The notes below the pieces were generated by a model. That model did not search any database. It saw nothing but the letters and a program-made list of their open reading frames with translations, and was not told the origin of the DNA. From NCBI GenBank assembly GCA_015178975.1, contig WHVD01000190.1, forward strand, positions 1-64,000: a stretch of 64,000 nucleotides of DNA, in the 5' to 3' direction. This document shows, piece after piece, positions 34,401 through 45,547 of this stretch. This DNA is from Hysterangium stoloniferum. Taxonomy: Eukaryota; Basidiomycota; Agaricomycetes; Hysterangiales; Hysterangiaceae. Both the position numbers and the translations under genes were made by a program. Positions within the stretch are counted from its first letter, which is position 1; each line of letters begins with the position of its first letter.

Positions 34401-36232
34401 GCCTGAACAATGGCTTGTCATGGACCGGATAGCGGATGAAAGAGGGAATGGCACATTTAAGTTGACTACCCGACAAACCTTCCAATTCCATGGCATACTT
34501 AAACATCATGTCAAGCCTTCGATTCAGGCTATAAACAGAGCGTTATTGGACACAATTGCTGCTTGCGGTGACGTCAACAGGTGAGTACAGACTTTTGGTT
34601 ACTGTCTTCAGGATTAATCGGCTTTGGTAGGAACATCTTGTGTCCATCGATGCCGCCGTTGAAGCATTTGCACGCTGAGATGTACGCATTTGCCCATCAA
34701 CTTAGCGAGAGACTCTTGCCGCGCACTACTGCTTATCACGAAATCTGGCTAGACAAGAAGCTGGTGGCCGGAGATGCCGTTAAGGACTTTGAGCCGATTT
34801 ATGGCGAGGCTTATTTACCTCGCAAGGTGCATATGTTTCCTTTCGTTCAGTACCGATTTGTCTGATAAGCCTCTCATCCAGTTTAAGATGGCGATAGCTT
34901 GCCCACCCCATAATGACGTGGACGTCTTCACAAATGATGTTGGATTTATCGCCATTGCCGATAAACAGGAGCGTCTCACAGGTTTCAACGTCATTGCTGG
35001 TGGCGGGATGGGTGTGACTCATGGAAACAAGAAGACATATCCTCGATTAGGGGATCTCCTCGGTTTCGTCACAGTCGAGCAAGCATATGTAATGGCTGAG
35101 TGCATATTAACAATACAACGCGACAACGGAAATCGTCAAGAGTGAGCACATGTCCATTGTTTTATTGCACATGTAAAGCCGACTCATTATTTCTGTCTAG
35201 CCGTAAGGTATTGAAACATTTTTTTATTGTACTCCCGGTAATAGTGCTGAGTCCATCTACAGATTGCCCGATTGAAACACACAATTGATCGCATGGGGCT
35301 TGACGTTTTCATAGCTGAGGCAGAGAAACGTGCTGGTTTTTGCTTCGAACCTGCTCGCCCTTTTAGCTTTGATTCAAATATCGACGTTTTTGGTTGGACG
35401 GACGGCCTGAATGACACTAAGCATTACACGTGCTTCATTGAGAATGGTCGGGTCCAGGATGAACCAGGTCGCCACTTCAAGGCCGGCCTGCGGGAGATTG
35501 CGCAAGTCCACAAAGGCACATTCCGACTAACCAGCAACCAGCACCTTATCATCGCTGAAATACCCAATGACCAAGTCCCCGTGATCGAGAAACTGTTATC
35601 CAAGTACAAGCTTGATAGTGTCTCACATTCTGGACTTCGTTTGGCATCGTCGGCATGTGTGGCCTTCCCGACGTGTGGTCTCGCTATGGCCGAGTCTGAA
35701 CGTGTAAGTGCACCCGCTGTGGCTGTCCAGCGTGCAGTTTGTTGATTTTTTGTCAGTATCTTCCGTTCCTGATAGATAAAGTGGAAAGAATCTGTGAAGA
35801 GGTTGGTTTGCGCAATGATTCGATAGTCATGCGTATGTCAGGTTGCCCTAATGGTTGTTCTCGGCCGTACGTTGCTGGCAAGTATTCCTCCCTTCTTTGT
35901 CTTTAACAGCTCTGAATGTACTCTCCAGAGGTGGCTTTCGTGGGGAAATCGCCTGGAGTTTACGTGATGTTGCTCGGGGGTGGATATTATGGTCAACGAT
36001 TGAACAGAATATACCGAGGTGTGTTCATTTCCGTTTTGCCGTTATTGTTGCGCTAATAGTGCTGTTGATGCCTTCTTCAGAATCTGTGACTGAGCCTGAA
36101 ATTCTCGCCATACTACGGCCGATGATCAAACGCTACGCTCTAGAAAGATTGGAAGGAGAGCGATTTGGGGATTTCACAATTCGTGCAGGATATGTCGCAC
36201 CCGCGATTTCGGGCAAAGGATGGTATGATTAG
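31458..36232 (+). CDS. MET5: Sulfite reductase (NADPH) hemoprotein beta subunit
   Basis: Reduces sulfite to sulfide in sulfate assimilation, with a Met10-type flavoprotein partner; cytosolic. Nine exons: 31458-33536, 33598-34580, 34631-34826, 34882-35141, 35201-35207, 35263-35703, 35757-35877, 35929-36018 and 36081-36232. They sum to 4329 nt (1442 aa) in one frame, close to yeast Met5. The N-terminal ~690 residues are pyruvate-ferredoxin-oxidoreductase-like; a flavodoxin domain begins about residue 712 ([11 protein letters not shown]); the siroheme/4Fe-4S domains run from about 870. Cluster cysteines are C1307, C1313, C1352 and C1356. The ATG at 31458 is chosen because the similarity to the other copies and family begins there. 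Exon 5 is only 7 nt, and the intron at 35878-35928 has a GC donor (G|GCAAGT). Appears intact. Confidence 0.93.
35201..35207 (+). other. 7-nt microexon of the sulfite reductase gene
   Basis: CCGTAAG lies between a CTAG acceptor and a GTATTG donor. Including it gives the join [18 protein letters not shown]; skipping it runs into TGA after five codons. So it is required by the reading frame. Confidence 0.75.
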
Positions 36233-36338
36233 ATCACGAGGTGAAGGAGAGAACCATGCAGACATCTTATGCACATGAAATGAATTCATTGAAGCTGTGA
36301 TTCTATGCCTGTAACTACATGTATGTTATCCGAGTCAC

Positions 36339-36586
36339 TTATATTTCGCGTTCTTCACTTGCTGTATGGCGCTGAGCGAGTGTGTCGATTGTGCCTCTTT
36401 GCGCGTCCGCCACCACAGTAGGGCCAACATGTCCAATCCGGAAACACTTGTCTATGAGTACGGATGAATTCAAGAAGATGGAGCAAAGATAAAAAAGGCA
36501 CTAACCCTTGATCTCGACGTAAGGGCCACCCGCCACAACGGTATCTTTGTTCCTTAGAGTTGTGAAGCACACGTCTTTAAGCAAGA
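36339..36586 (-). pseudogene. Relic of the C-terminal end of an alanine-glyoxylate aminotransferase
   Basis: Two pieces, 36586-36506 and 36452-36339, joined by a plausible 53-nt intron (GTTAGT...CATAG), read VVAGGPYVEIK-DKCFRIGHVGPTVV, which resembles the C-terminal end of class V aminotransferases of the AGXT type (family feature: an EIK-D-Y/F-FRIGHMG-like stretch). Nothing upstream encodes the catalytic domain, and the 5' edge runs into the end of the next minus-strand gene. Probably a leftover gene fragment. Confidence 0.5.
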
Positions 36587-36594
36587 ACACACCA

Positions 36595-37328
36595 TCACGC
36601 CTCTCTCCCTCTTCCTGAGCGCGCCCGTTCTCTCACCCAAACATCCCTCACATCCGCCTTCAGCAGATCCTTTACATCCACCGGCCGTGGCTGATCTCCC
36701 AACCCCGCAGCATTCGGCTCACCCACACCGCCAAGATAATTCCCCGACACAGTAATGATACCACTAGTCGGGTCGGTCGCCGTACTTGCTCGATGTGTGA
36801 AGTTCTTCATGGAGCTTTCGAATAATTCTTCTTCTTCAAGCTCTGCGACACGTTTCCGGAGGGAGGCCATGACGACCTCGTGGAGCGCTGGGTTAATTTG
36901 TCGGTGAGGTAGCGTGCCGGCTTGAGGAAACGATTTACCTTTTTCCTCTGCTTGGCTTCTGGGTATGGGTATAAGCGATAGCCACTCCGATCGCCTATCC
37001 GCGGGCGACCAGTTGCTCATCAAAACAGAATTTTTACCAATGCCTATACCGTCAAGGACTTCTTCTTCAAAAATTTCGTTCTATAATGGGAATGCGAGGA
37101 ACCATTAATGAACAACAACAATAACGAATATTGATGCAATGATAATCTTACAGGAATAACCCAATCTTCCGGAGATTCGTCTCCCTTCGTTTCCCCCGTT
37201 AAACTTTCGCGATCTGGGTCATCATCTTGGTGGTAAGAAGGATATCCTCCTGATTCGGGAAATGGCATGTGCACTTCAGGTTGACCATAAGGTGCATCTG
37301 AACGGTGGATTGGATGGACACCAGCCAT
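36595..37328 (-). CDS. Unrecognised protein, 220 aa, two exons
   Basis: Exons 37328-37152 and 37080-36595, intron 71 nt with GTAAGA and TAG; phase 0. The joined frame reads DWVIP-NEIFEEEVLDGIG across the junction. The N-terminal ~55 residues are Pro/Asp-rich (disordered-looking). A middle block has WSPADRRSEWLSLIPIPRS and a short helix ASLRKRVAELEEEELFESSMKNF that could form a coiled coil. No signal peptide or membrane helix. I do not recognise the family. It is tail-to-tail with sulfite reductase, separated by the aminotransferase relic. Confidence 0.6.
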
Positions 37329-37524
37329 GATATGTAAGGTTGAACAGACGGAATCACGTGATACAGGCTTCCTGACTTTTCTCGCGTGCATTCAGGTTAA
37401 ATAAATCAAATCTACTAATGTGGCATATAAGTACAGATATCGATATCGACATTAGAGACAATGCAAAACAGAGCTGAACGACATCAATCCTTCTGAAAGA
37501 CAACGATTCTTTTATCCCTGTGAT

Positions 37525-40500
37525 TTAACCAGAGCACATTAGACAAGCCTCCTTATTCTCTAATGAGCAATAAAGTTTAGCCTCCTCAAGTTCACGATCA
37601 CGTTGTCGCTGCAATGCAGCAGCGAACTCGGGATCTTCTGCAGCGGCTCTTGCTGTCCTGGCATCGCTGGTTTCAAGAGTAGCGTCGGATGTCGTAAGTG
37701 TTGGAGAAGCGTCTGAGGGCGAGGGCGTAGGTGAGGGCGATGGTGGTTCGACGGCCTTGAACTTCTTCAGGACTGGGGTTTCAGGTTCTTCTTTGACGAT
37801 AACCTTTTCGGTGGCTGCTACCGCAACCTCTTGTTTAACTTTCCCCGATGGCGATGGTGAGGGCGACGGTGTTGGGATGGCGGCGGTTACCGTCTTTTTA
37901 AGATAACTTTGGTCGACTGTGAATTGAATGGCTTGCGCTGCGGGACGTGTGCGCAAATAGCTATGACTTGGGTGAGATTGTGGTTGTTTATCGAGTGATT
38001 GATGACTTACTACATGCCCGTCTTGAGACCTTTTTGCCATCCGTAGAAGTGCATGCTTGTCTGAGTTGGGATTAGCATAGGCCGATGTCATGTGTATAGA
38101 CTACTCACCAACTGTTTCTTAGTCGGGTTGGATAAATGTACGTTCAAACTTTGACTTTGGCAGATATAAGCACCACGATCGGCAGCGAGCTCAAGGATCT
38201 TCTTCTGGCTAATCTCCCAGACAGTCTTGTAGATTGCCTTAACATCGTCGGGAATCTCTGGAATGTTCTGTATGGAACCTAAACAGCACTGTCAACAAAG
38301 GAGACAGTAAGCGACAAATGCCCTCCTACCATTATGGGCAATGATTCTATTCTTCATATCGTCATTCCACAGACCAAGCTCAACGAGCTCCTTAAGCAAC
38401 CATGGGCACACGACCTGGAACTCGCCGGCCAAGACACGTCGAGTATAGATATTGCTGTGCAATAGTCAGCAACAATCAGACGAAGAGAATAAGGTATACA
38501 ACGTACTTGGTATACGGCTCGAAACACTCATTATTACCCAAAATCTGACTGGTAGACGCAGTAGGCATAGGAGCACATAGCAACGAGTTACGCATGCCGA
38601 CCCGCTGAATACGCTCCTTAAGACTCGTCCACTCCCACAAGCCCGTAGGGGTTACGCCCCACAGATCGAACTGCAGTTTGCCCTTGCTAGCAGGACTACC
38701 TTCGAACGTCTCATAAGGTCCATCTACCTCAGCCATGTCTACGCTAGCTTCAGCGGCAGCATGATAGATTGTCTCAAAGATCTGGATGTTGAGCTTCTTA
38801 GCTTCGGGCGACTCGAAGGGCATGCGAAGGGCCATGAAGGTGTCTGCGAGACCTTGGACACCAATCCCGATGGGGCGGTGGCGCATGTTGGACTTTCGCG
38901 CCTCAGGGACCGGGTAGTAGTTAACATCGATAATGCGATTGAGGTTGTATGCGACGACTTTGGTGACATCATGGAGTTTTTGGAAGTCGTAGGTCCCAGA
39001 CTTGGCGTCGACATAGCTTGGAAGAGCAATAGAGGCGAGGTTGCACACAGCGACCTCGTCGGGAGCAGAGTACTCAATGATCTCAGTGCAGAGATTAGAT
39101 GACTTGATCGTACCAAGATTTTGTTGGTTGGACTTGGCTGTGATGAACGTAAGAAAGCCGTGAGGAAAATGCGAATGTGAAGAGTACAAACCGTTGGCAG
39201 AATCCTTATAACACATGAATGGACCACCGGTTTCCACTTGTGATTCCAGAATAGCGTACCAAAGTTTCTGGGCATCGATGGTCTTCTTAGCACGACCTTC
39301 GCGTTCGTACTTCTCATAGAGGGCCTCAAACTCTGCACCGTGAACTTCGTGCAAGCCAGGTGCCTCGTTTGGACAGAACAAGGACCATTTACCGTCGGCC
39401 TGGACACGCTTCATACTGTGATAACATACGACTGAGTAAAGGTTGGAGGGGGACAATAGTCATGACATACAAAAGATCGGGAATCCAAAGAGCATAGAAG
39501 AGATCCCTCGCGCGCGCTTCCTCTTTACCGTGGTTTTTCCTAAGGTCAATGAACTCAAAGATATCCGCATGCCAGGGCTCGATATAAATAGCGAAAGCAC
39601 CGGGACGCTTATTACCGCCCTGGTCGACATATCGTGCAGTGGCGTCATATGCACGCAACATGGGAACAATGCCATTGGAGTAGCCATTAGTTCCTGCGAT
39701 GTACGAGCCAGTAGCACGGATACAATGGATGCTAAGGCCAATGCCGCCAGCAGTCTTGGAGATCATGGCACAAGTCTTGAGGGTGTCATAAATGCCCTCG
39801 ATGGAGTCTTCCTTCATCGAAACGAGGAAACAAGACGAGAGTTGTGGGTTCGGTGTCCCAGCATTGAATAATGTCGGACTGGCATGTGTGAAGAATCGTT
39901 GACTCATCAAGTGGTATGTTTCAATGGCACGTTCAATGTCCTTGCCATGAATACCGACAGACACTCGCATGAGCATGTGTTGCGGTCGCTCGGCAACACG
40001 ACCATTGATACGAAGCAGATAAGAACGTTCCAGGGTTTTGAAGCCAAAACTGATACAACAATGTCAGTAGAAGAACACGAGAATAAACATGTCAACGAAC
40101 AAGTTATAGTCGAAGTCACGGTTGTACACGATGGCAGAGTCAAGTTGCTCGGCATTTGCACGAACGATTTCATATATCTGTTGTGAGATCATACCAGCAG
40201 CTTTACCGTTCTTGGGGTTAACTGGTCCAAGCCGTTGAGACAACTAGGAAATGTGGGATAGCATTGACATTACCATAGCGATATAGGTCATCAATGACCT
40301 CACTGAATTTCTTCTTGGTTTCCTTGTGTAGGTTGGAAATGGCGATACGCGCAGCTAAGATAGCGTAGTCAGGGTGTGAGGTGGTAAGGTATGCAGCTGT
40401 CTCGGCGGCAAGATTCTATACAACGCAGAAATTCAGAGACATTGGGCTGTAATATGGAGCAATACATACATCAAGTTCGACGGTAGTGACACCCTGGTAA

Positions 40501-41022
40501 ACACCAGCGATGACCTTCTTGGTAATTCTGGAAAGTAGTTAATTAGCACTCGTTAACGCGTTAGACGCGCTACAGACGCGTCCTAGGAAAAAAAGTCACG
40601 TACTCTATGGGTTCAACATGGTCGGTATCCAAACCATAGCAGAGCTAGCAGGAAACGCCTTATCACAATCATGATAGCCCGTAGAGAAGACAGTTACAAA
40701 CCTTGCTGATTCTTGAGGTGATCTGTTTGAAGACAATTAAATAGGTCATGAAAGATGAAGACGCGTCGACATACCTTATCGAAGGCGACGCGCTCTTTCT
40801 GTTTAAAGAAAGTTAATATAACATGGCAGAGGCAAATATGAACGCGATAAGACTTGCCCGACTAGAGAGAGGAAAAACGGGGTAGTCAGTGTCAATACCG
40901 TGAATTCGACGCGTCAACTCACCCGTCTGTCAAGAGCATTGCGAAGAAAGATGCATTCAAAGTAAGCAATGGAAATTTTATGGAGGATACAAAGACATAC
41001 CGCGTTTATATACGAAAGCCAT
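37525..41022 (-). CDS. RNR1: Ribonucleoside-diphosphate reductase large subunit
   Basis: Class Ia RNR catalytic subunit; makes deoxyribonucleotides with the small R2 subunit. Many exons. The ATP cone begins [18 protein letters not shown]. Barrel motifs: PQLSSCF (first redox Cys), NLCTE (Asn-Cys-Glu catalytic set) and AVCNLAS (second redox Cys). The Tyr-Tyr radical-path pair is in [10 protein letters not shown], and the C-terminal CX2C tail is [11 protein letters not shown]. Between barrel and tail lies a ~110-residue Ser/Pro/Glu-rich linker. First exons: 41022-41001, 40926-40923, 40861-40858, 40798-40775, 40722-40702 and 40644-40604. The two 4-nt exons are needed to build the conserved DGR; the second has a GC donor. 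Every junction I checked to the stop keeps frame. Divergent from tRNA-Phe and Sen54. Confidence 0.95.
40858..40926 (-). other. Two consecutive 4-nt microexons of RNR1
   Basis: ACGG (40926-40923) is bounded by ACAG and GTGAGT; TCGG (40861-40858) is bounded by CTAG and GCAAGT. With the last G of exon 1 they spell GAC GGT CGG (Asp-Gly-Arg) before AAA GAG CGC. No other in-frame path was found. Confidence 0.7.
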
Positions 41023-41250
41023 TGGTGAAAAGGAGGATGAGGTATGAGTCAGAGGATATGGGTATGGTTGTGGTGGGAGACAAGGAGTCAAGGAACCAAA
41101 ACGCGTCAATTTATAAGAACGCGAAAACTAATCAAGGTAACAAAAACATGTACAAATACTGGCGTTTCTTTGTCAGACTCAAATTCAAACATGTCACGCG
41201 GATAAATTATTTGTTTAATAATTACTCCGGTTGTTGACTGGTTGTTGTCC

Positions 41251-41323
41251 GGCGCGATAGCTCAGCTGGGAGAGCGACAGACTGAAGATCTGCAGGTCCC
41301 CGGTTCAATCCCGGGTCGTGCCA
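41251..41323 (+). tRNA. tRNA-Phe (anticodon GAA)
   Basis: 73 bases, no intron. Acceptor arms GGCGCGA and TCGTGCC pair (one G-T), followed by discriminator A. The D-arm matches the A box (TAGCTCAGCTGGG), and the anticodon loop has GAA at positions 34-36. The T-arm contains GGTTCAATCC (B box). T-rich downstream sequence suits Pol III termination. It sits between the divergent RNR1 and Sen54 genes, 228 bp and 115 bp away. Confidence 0.95.
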
Positions 41324-41438
41324 TTTCTTTTTGTTATTTTTGTGCATATGTGTGACAACGTCACACTGGGTGACTCAACGAAGTTGTCTACAAATAACTT
41401 TTTGACTCTTCGGACTGCCCAACCGAGTCTACGGGATC

Positions 41439-43099
41439 ATGGACGACAATCTAGGACAGCCAACCTCGGTACCGCCCAAAATTCACGAAGAGGAAGGAAA
41501 CGATGACTTTTCGGGAGATGAGGATGAGGGCCCAGATTGGACCAAGTTCAAGTGAAAATATTCCTCACCGCATGATGTGCCATTCTTATATTATTTTTTC
41601 AGATCTTTTGCATCCTCATCAAAGCCGTCTCTTCCGAAGCGTGGAGATAAAGAATTTGAACCTTCAGTCACTGGACCAACGGATCTTCAGACGTTCTCGT
41701 TAAACCGTACTCGAGATGCCATGTTCGGTGCTCTGGAGGGAGACCGAGGGATATCAAAGTACGTTCCTTGCCGTTGGTACCTACTTCATGCTAATCAAAT
41801 CTCCCAAAGCAAGTCTGTAAGTTATGGCGTGTGGTATCCTACTTTGGCCAGGACAGAAGTGACACAACAGCGTGGTGTTCTTTTCAATGGTTTGGGTCAT
41901 TCCGCACCACGCCCTGTCGTTACCACTGGAGATAATGAAGGTGGAAAAGCCAAAATGCACAAACGAACGGAGCTACTTCCAGAAGAAGCTTTGTACCTCA
42001 TTGAAAGAGGGAGTCTTTTCTGCTGGAAAGATAGCCCGGCGATTCCTAGCGATAAGGATGGAGACACCATGGGAGAACATGAGATACGTGGCTCGCCAAT
42101 GAGCGTACAGCAAGCGTATACAGAGATGATTGGAAAAGAGGATTTAACGTTGGACCGATATCATGTGCGCTGCGACCCGTTTTTAGCCTCGAATGCATGT
42201 TAATATTGTCCATAGGCGTATGCGTATCTAAAGCGTCTAGGCTTCCATGTACTTCGCGCAAATCCGCCATCACCCCATTATCCTGTTTCTCTGCCAATGT
42301 TAACGGCATCAAAGCAACCAAATTTCCTCGCTCGAATACTTAGTCCTTTCTTAGATCTTCTATCAAGGGTTAAGGCATTCTTATTTAGTCGCAAAATCGA
42401 CTGGTGGCGGCCTGTTCATTTTGGTTGGCTCTTAGGATGCGCACCGAATTACCGTAGGTTTAAGCATACTTCATGAAAATTCTGTTAGAAACTCATCCCG
42501 ATAATACCAGCATCTATCTACCGCGCGCTTCGCATCATTCCCTCTGGCCATAACCTCCCACTCCACATGCCTCCGCCTCACCCCGAATCGCCTTACGAGA
42601 TTTTTTATCACATATACAAGCCAAATACGCCTTTCCGTAAAAGCGCACCGCCACCCCCCGACTTCTCCCTGGTGGTCGTCAAGTAAGCTCCCTACAGTCC
42701 ATTTCATTTCCACCGGTTATAACCATCCTTCTTTCCAGTGCTCGTACAACTATTCTCCCCACTCTCGATGAACTTACCCGTCTTTGGTCCGTCCTCCCAG
42801 AAACTGGACCACCAGTTCCCCGTCAGAAGCACCATTCCAAATCGCAGCTTTCTGCCAAGCCTCCCAAATCAGTTCCGAATCATGTTGCACCTTCTCCAGA
42901 ACCATTACGATTCACCCATTTATTGTCGTGGTTCCGCAACCGTGAGCCTCAAGATAACGGCCCGCCTCCGTTCAAGCCGCATCCGTTTGCGGTGTTAAAA
43001 GGCGGAAAGAAGACGGTTGTTATCGGTGTTGTTGATAGTGGGACTGTTGGATTCTATAGATTTGGCATGGGGGCCTTTGAGGAGATGCCGATGATATAA
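41439..43099 (+). CDS. SEN54: tRNA-splicing endonuclease subunit Sen54
   Basis: Structural subunit of the four-protein endonuclease that cuts introns out of pre-tRNA. Exons: 41439-41551, 41603-41758, 41810-42164, 42216-42453, 42511-42682 and 42739-43099; introns are 51-57 nt. N-terminal Sen54 domain: KFEPSVTGPTD-like block, GVWYPTLARTEV, and LLPEEALYLIERGSLFCW. The AYAYLKRLGFHVLRA motif opens the C-terminal nuclease-like fold, and the end is KKTVVIGVVDSGTVGFYRFG. The third exon could also run through the second intron (51 nt, divisible by 3), but its splice sites are good. The neighbouring tRNA-Phe itself has no intron. Confidence 0.9.
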
Positions 43100-44310
43100 C
43101 TGTTTAAAGAGGAAGGCGTATTTCATGGCACTCATCGAATGCTAGCTTATGTACGCTCACTTGTTTGAGTTCCTGGGCACCGTAGCCATGCCTCCGAACC
43201 ACACCTGGGGTGATGCAGTGGAAGCAATCGTAGAAAACCACTATTCCGAGCTTCTTTATCGTGAATCCCTGGAGAAGAGAGAAGATCGAGTGTCTGTGAG
43301 ACCCTTAGTGCATGGCTCCTATTACCTCCTACATCCAACAAAATATTGCCAAACGACTTCGCCATGAAAATGTAAAGGTGAAGATTCAACTATATTGGTT
43401 CCTCGCGAAGTCAAAAAATCATGCGTAATGCAGCCGGTTCCGCCTTCGAGTCGTATATTCTATGCAATATGTTCGAGGAAAGGATTTCGCTGGATCTCTG
43501 CCCGATAGTAAAGAGTCAAGCAAAATTGTATGTCGGAAGAAGCCTCGATGGCGCTTAGCTATTCTCTTCCCCTCACAATTAAAGGGTCTGCGTGGGGAGG
43601 CAATTGCTGATTAGGAAAAAGTCGATATAATACCAATCAACATCATCGATCACCCGGGCGAGAAATCGATCGACAACCAGTCCGACGTTCTATTTTCCTG
43701 AGAAATCAAATGAATGTGCTATCGATGCCCTCATTTTTTCCTGCGGAAAACTATACCCTTTTTAGCTCACTATTACACACACCCAATCCATTGACGCTGG
43801 GATCACCAGACTGGCTGTTAAGTACGGATTTCTACCACAAAAGGACTGGTCCTTTGTGTTTGTGATTCCCTCTTAACTGTTCCTCAACAACCAGTAATCA
43901 AGGAACTCTGTCCATCTGTAGCTTTAGTCAAAATTGATGAGTTAAAAAAGTGATTTACACTCTGATTCTTCCTAGTTTCCATTGTATCCAATAATGTACC
44001 TTCGGTAATGAACTTGAAGAGCACTAACTACCAGATTCTATTGTACCATAGGTATGGTGTGATTTAATTACGCCTTGCTGTGCTTGCGACTGAACCTTGA
44101 ACCTTGAGTGTGATATTTATTTCCTTTATTTTGACGGGCCTGCCCTTTGTTTCTAAAGATCATCATTCAATTGCATGGCTGACACTACTAGGACAGTGAT
44201 CATGGTCTAAATACATCAGGTGGCCATTATTTGTTAAACAAGTTGCAATCATGGAACATAAATGCGTCAAAGATGAAGGACCGATGGAGTCTGGTATGGT
44301 GAACGCTCAC
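43100..44310. other. Intergenic, no gene supported
   Basis: Only short frames (for example 43149-43367). No repeat ends or RNA seen. Confidence 0.4.
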
Positions 44311-44314
44311 GTAG

Positions 44315-44890
44315 ATGATCTCAAGTCAATTTCAGACCAGACCAACACATTTGAAGAGCCAAAAATCTGGAATCTGCCAATTTAGCCTCTCTTCACATTT
44401 TTCAAAATTAGGTCCTTTGCCTATCCCGCTGATAAAAAAAAGAGTTGTATCACATGCAAAACTAAAACTAAAACGTTCGGGTGAAATCCATTTTCTATTG
44501 TCAGACCTCTTGAAGAGCAATGAGGAAGAATGTCAGAAGATAGTGTCAGAGTTTTTGGTCTATTTTACAGATAATGAGTGGAAAAGCCATGTTTCTTGAT
44601 CTACGAGGTTCTACTTTGCATCACATCTTGCCTACATGTATTGCATGGAACCGTTTCTTTCTAGTCTGACACATTCTCACCTGATGGCAAGCACATAGTC
44701 ACTGGCTTGGAAGATAGAACAATTCCAAAATCTGGGGTGTGGAGTCCAGAGAAGCAGTTATAAGGCCCTGTCAAGTCTAGTCTGATGGCAAGTTTGTTGT
44801 TTCGGGCTCATGTGATGGAATAGTTCGGTTCTGGGATGTGGAAGCTGGGACACCAGTGGGAGAGTCATTCCAGGGACATGGACTCTCTGT
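44315..44890 (+). pseudogene. WD40-repeat gene relic
   Basis: Broken frames at 44670-44870 translate to FSPDGKHIVTGLEDRTI and a second blade with SDGKFVVSGSCDGIVRFWDV and VGESFQGHG, typical WD40 blades of large fungal NACHT/WD40 proteins. Stops and frameshifts interrupt it. The 44315-44599 open frame just upstream is unrecognised and may be part of the same relic. Confidence 0.65.
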
Positions 44891-45547
44891 CAACTTTATT
44901 TGGTGGGATACATCAGGAAATTGGGAAATACATGCATACCCGAGCTAGCGTGTACAATAGGCAACCCAGCTATATACCGAGTGGTATTTTTAAACACCAA
45001 GTGGCTCTATCTCAAGTGTCTGTTAGCTAGCCATAGCTAGGCCATGCAATTATTATTTTATTTTATTTTTTCTCATAGACAGCCAAATACACTGGTTGTC
45101 TCATTGCTTGTAGGATAAACATTGTTCACAGCTTTTTTACTCACTTATTTATTTAATTATTATTATTATTATTTGGGTCTAAGGTTTGTTTAGTATCTTA
45201 AAATACATAAAATGACCCACTTCATCTCCCCATCCCATCCTTGAACTTCCCACCCTTCCATTTCATGTCTCCTGTTAAGCTCTGGGCTTATGAGCAGGGT
45301 CTGGTGGGAAACCCATGGATAGTCTGGTGTGCAGTGTTAAGATCTAAGGCAAACAGGGAGAGGAGGCTCTAAGTCAGGGGACTGATGATGGTAACTAACA
45401 CTGCTGGGGTGAACCACTTTTGGAGCACCACAAAATCCTTTGCAGGGATGTCAAATTTTGTTAGAATTTAAGAAATGGATTTTTGTTATGACCGTGTCGC
45501 AGCCGTTCGGCCCCGAGGTTATTGCCACCTATCGACGATTCAAGTTA

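Noticed and set aside
34581-34611. 31-nt intron in sulfite reductase
   Set aside because: The acceptor at 34611 leads to an early stop; the acceptor at 34630 (50-nt intron) keeps the frame and the expected family sequence.
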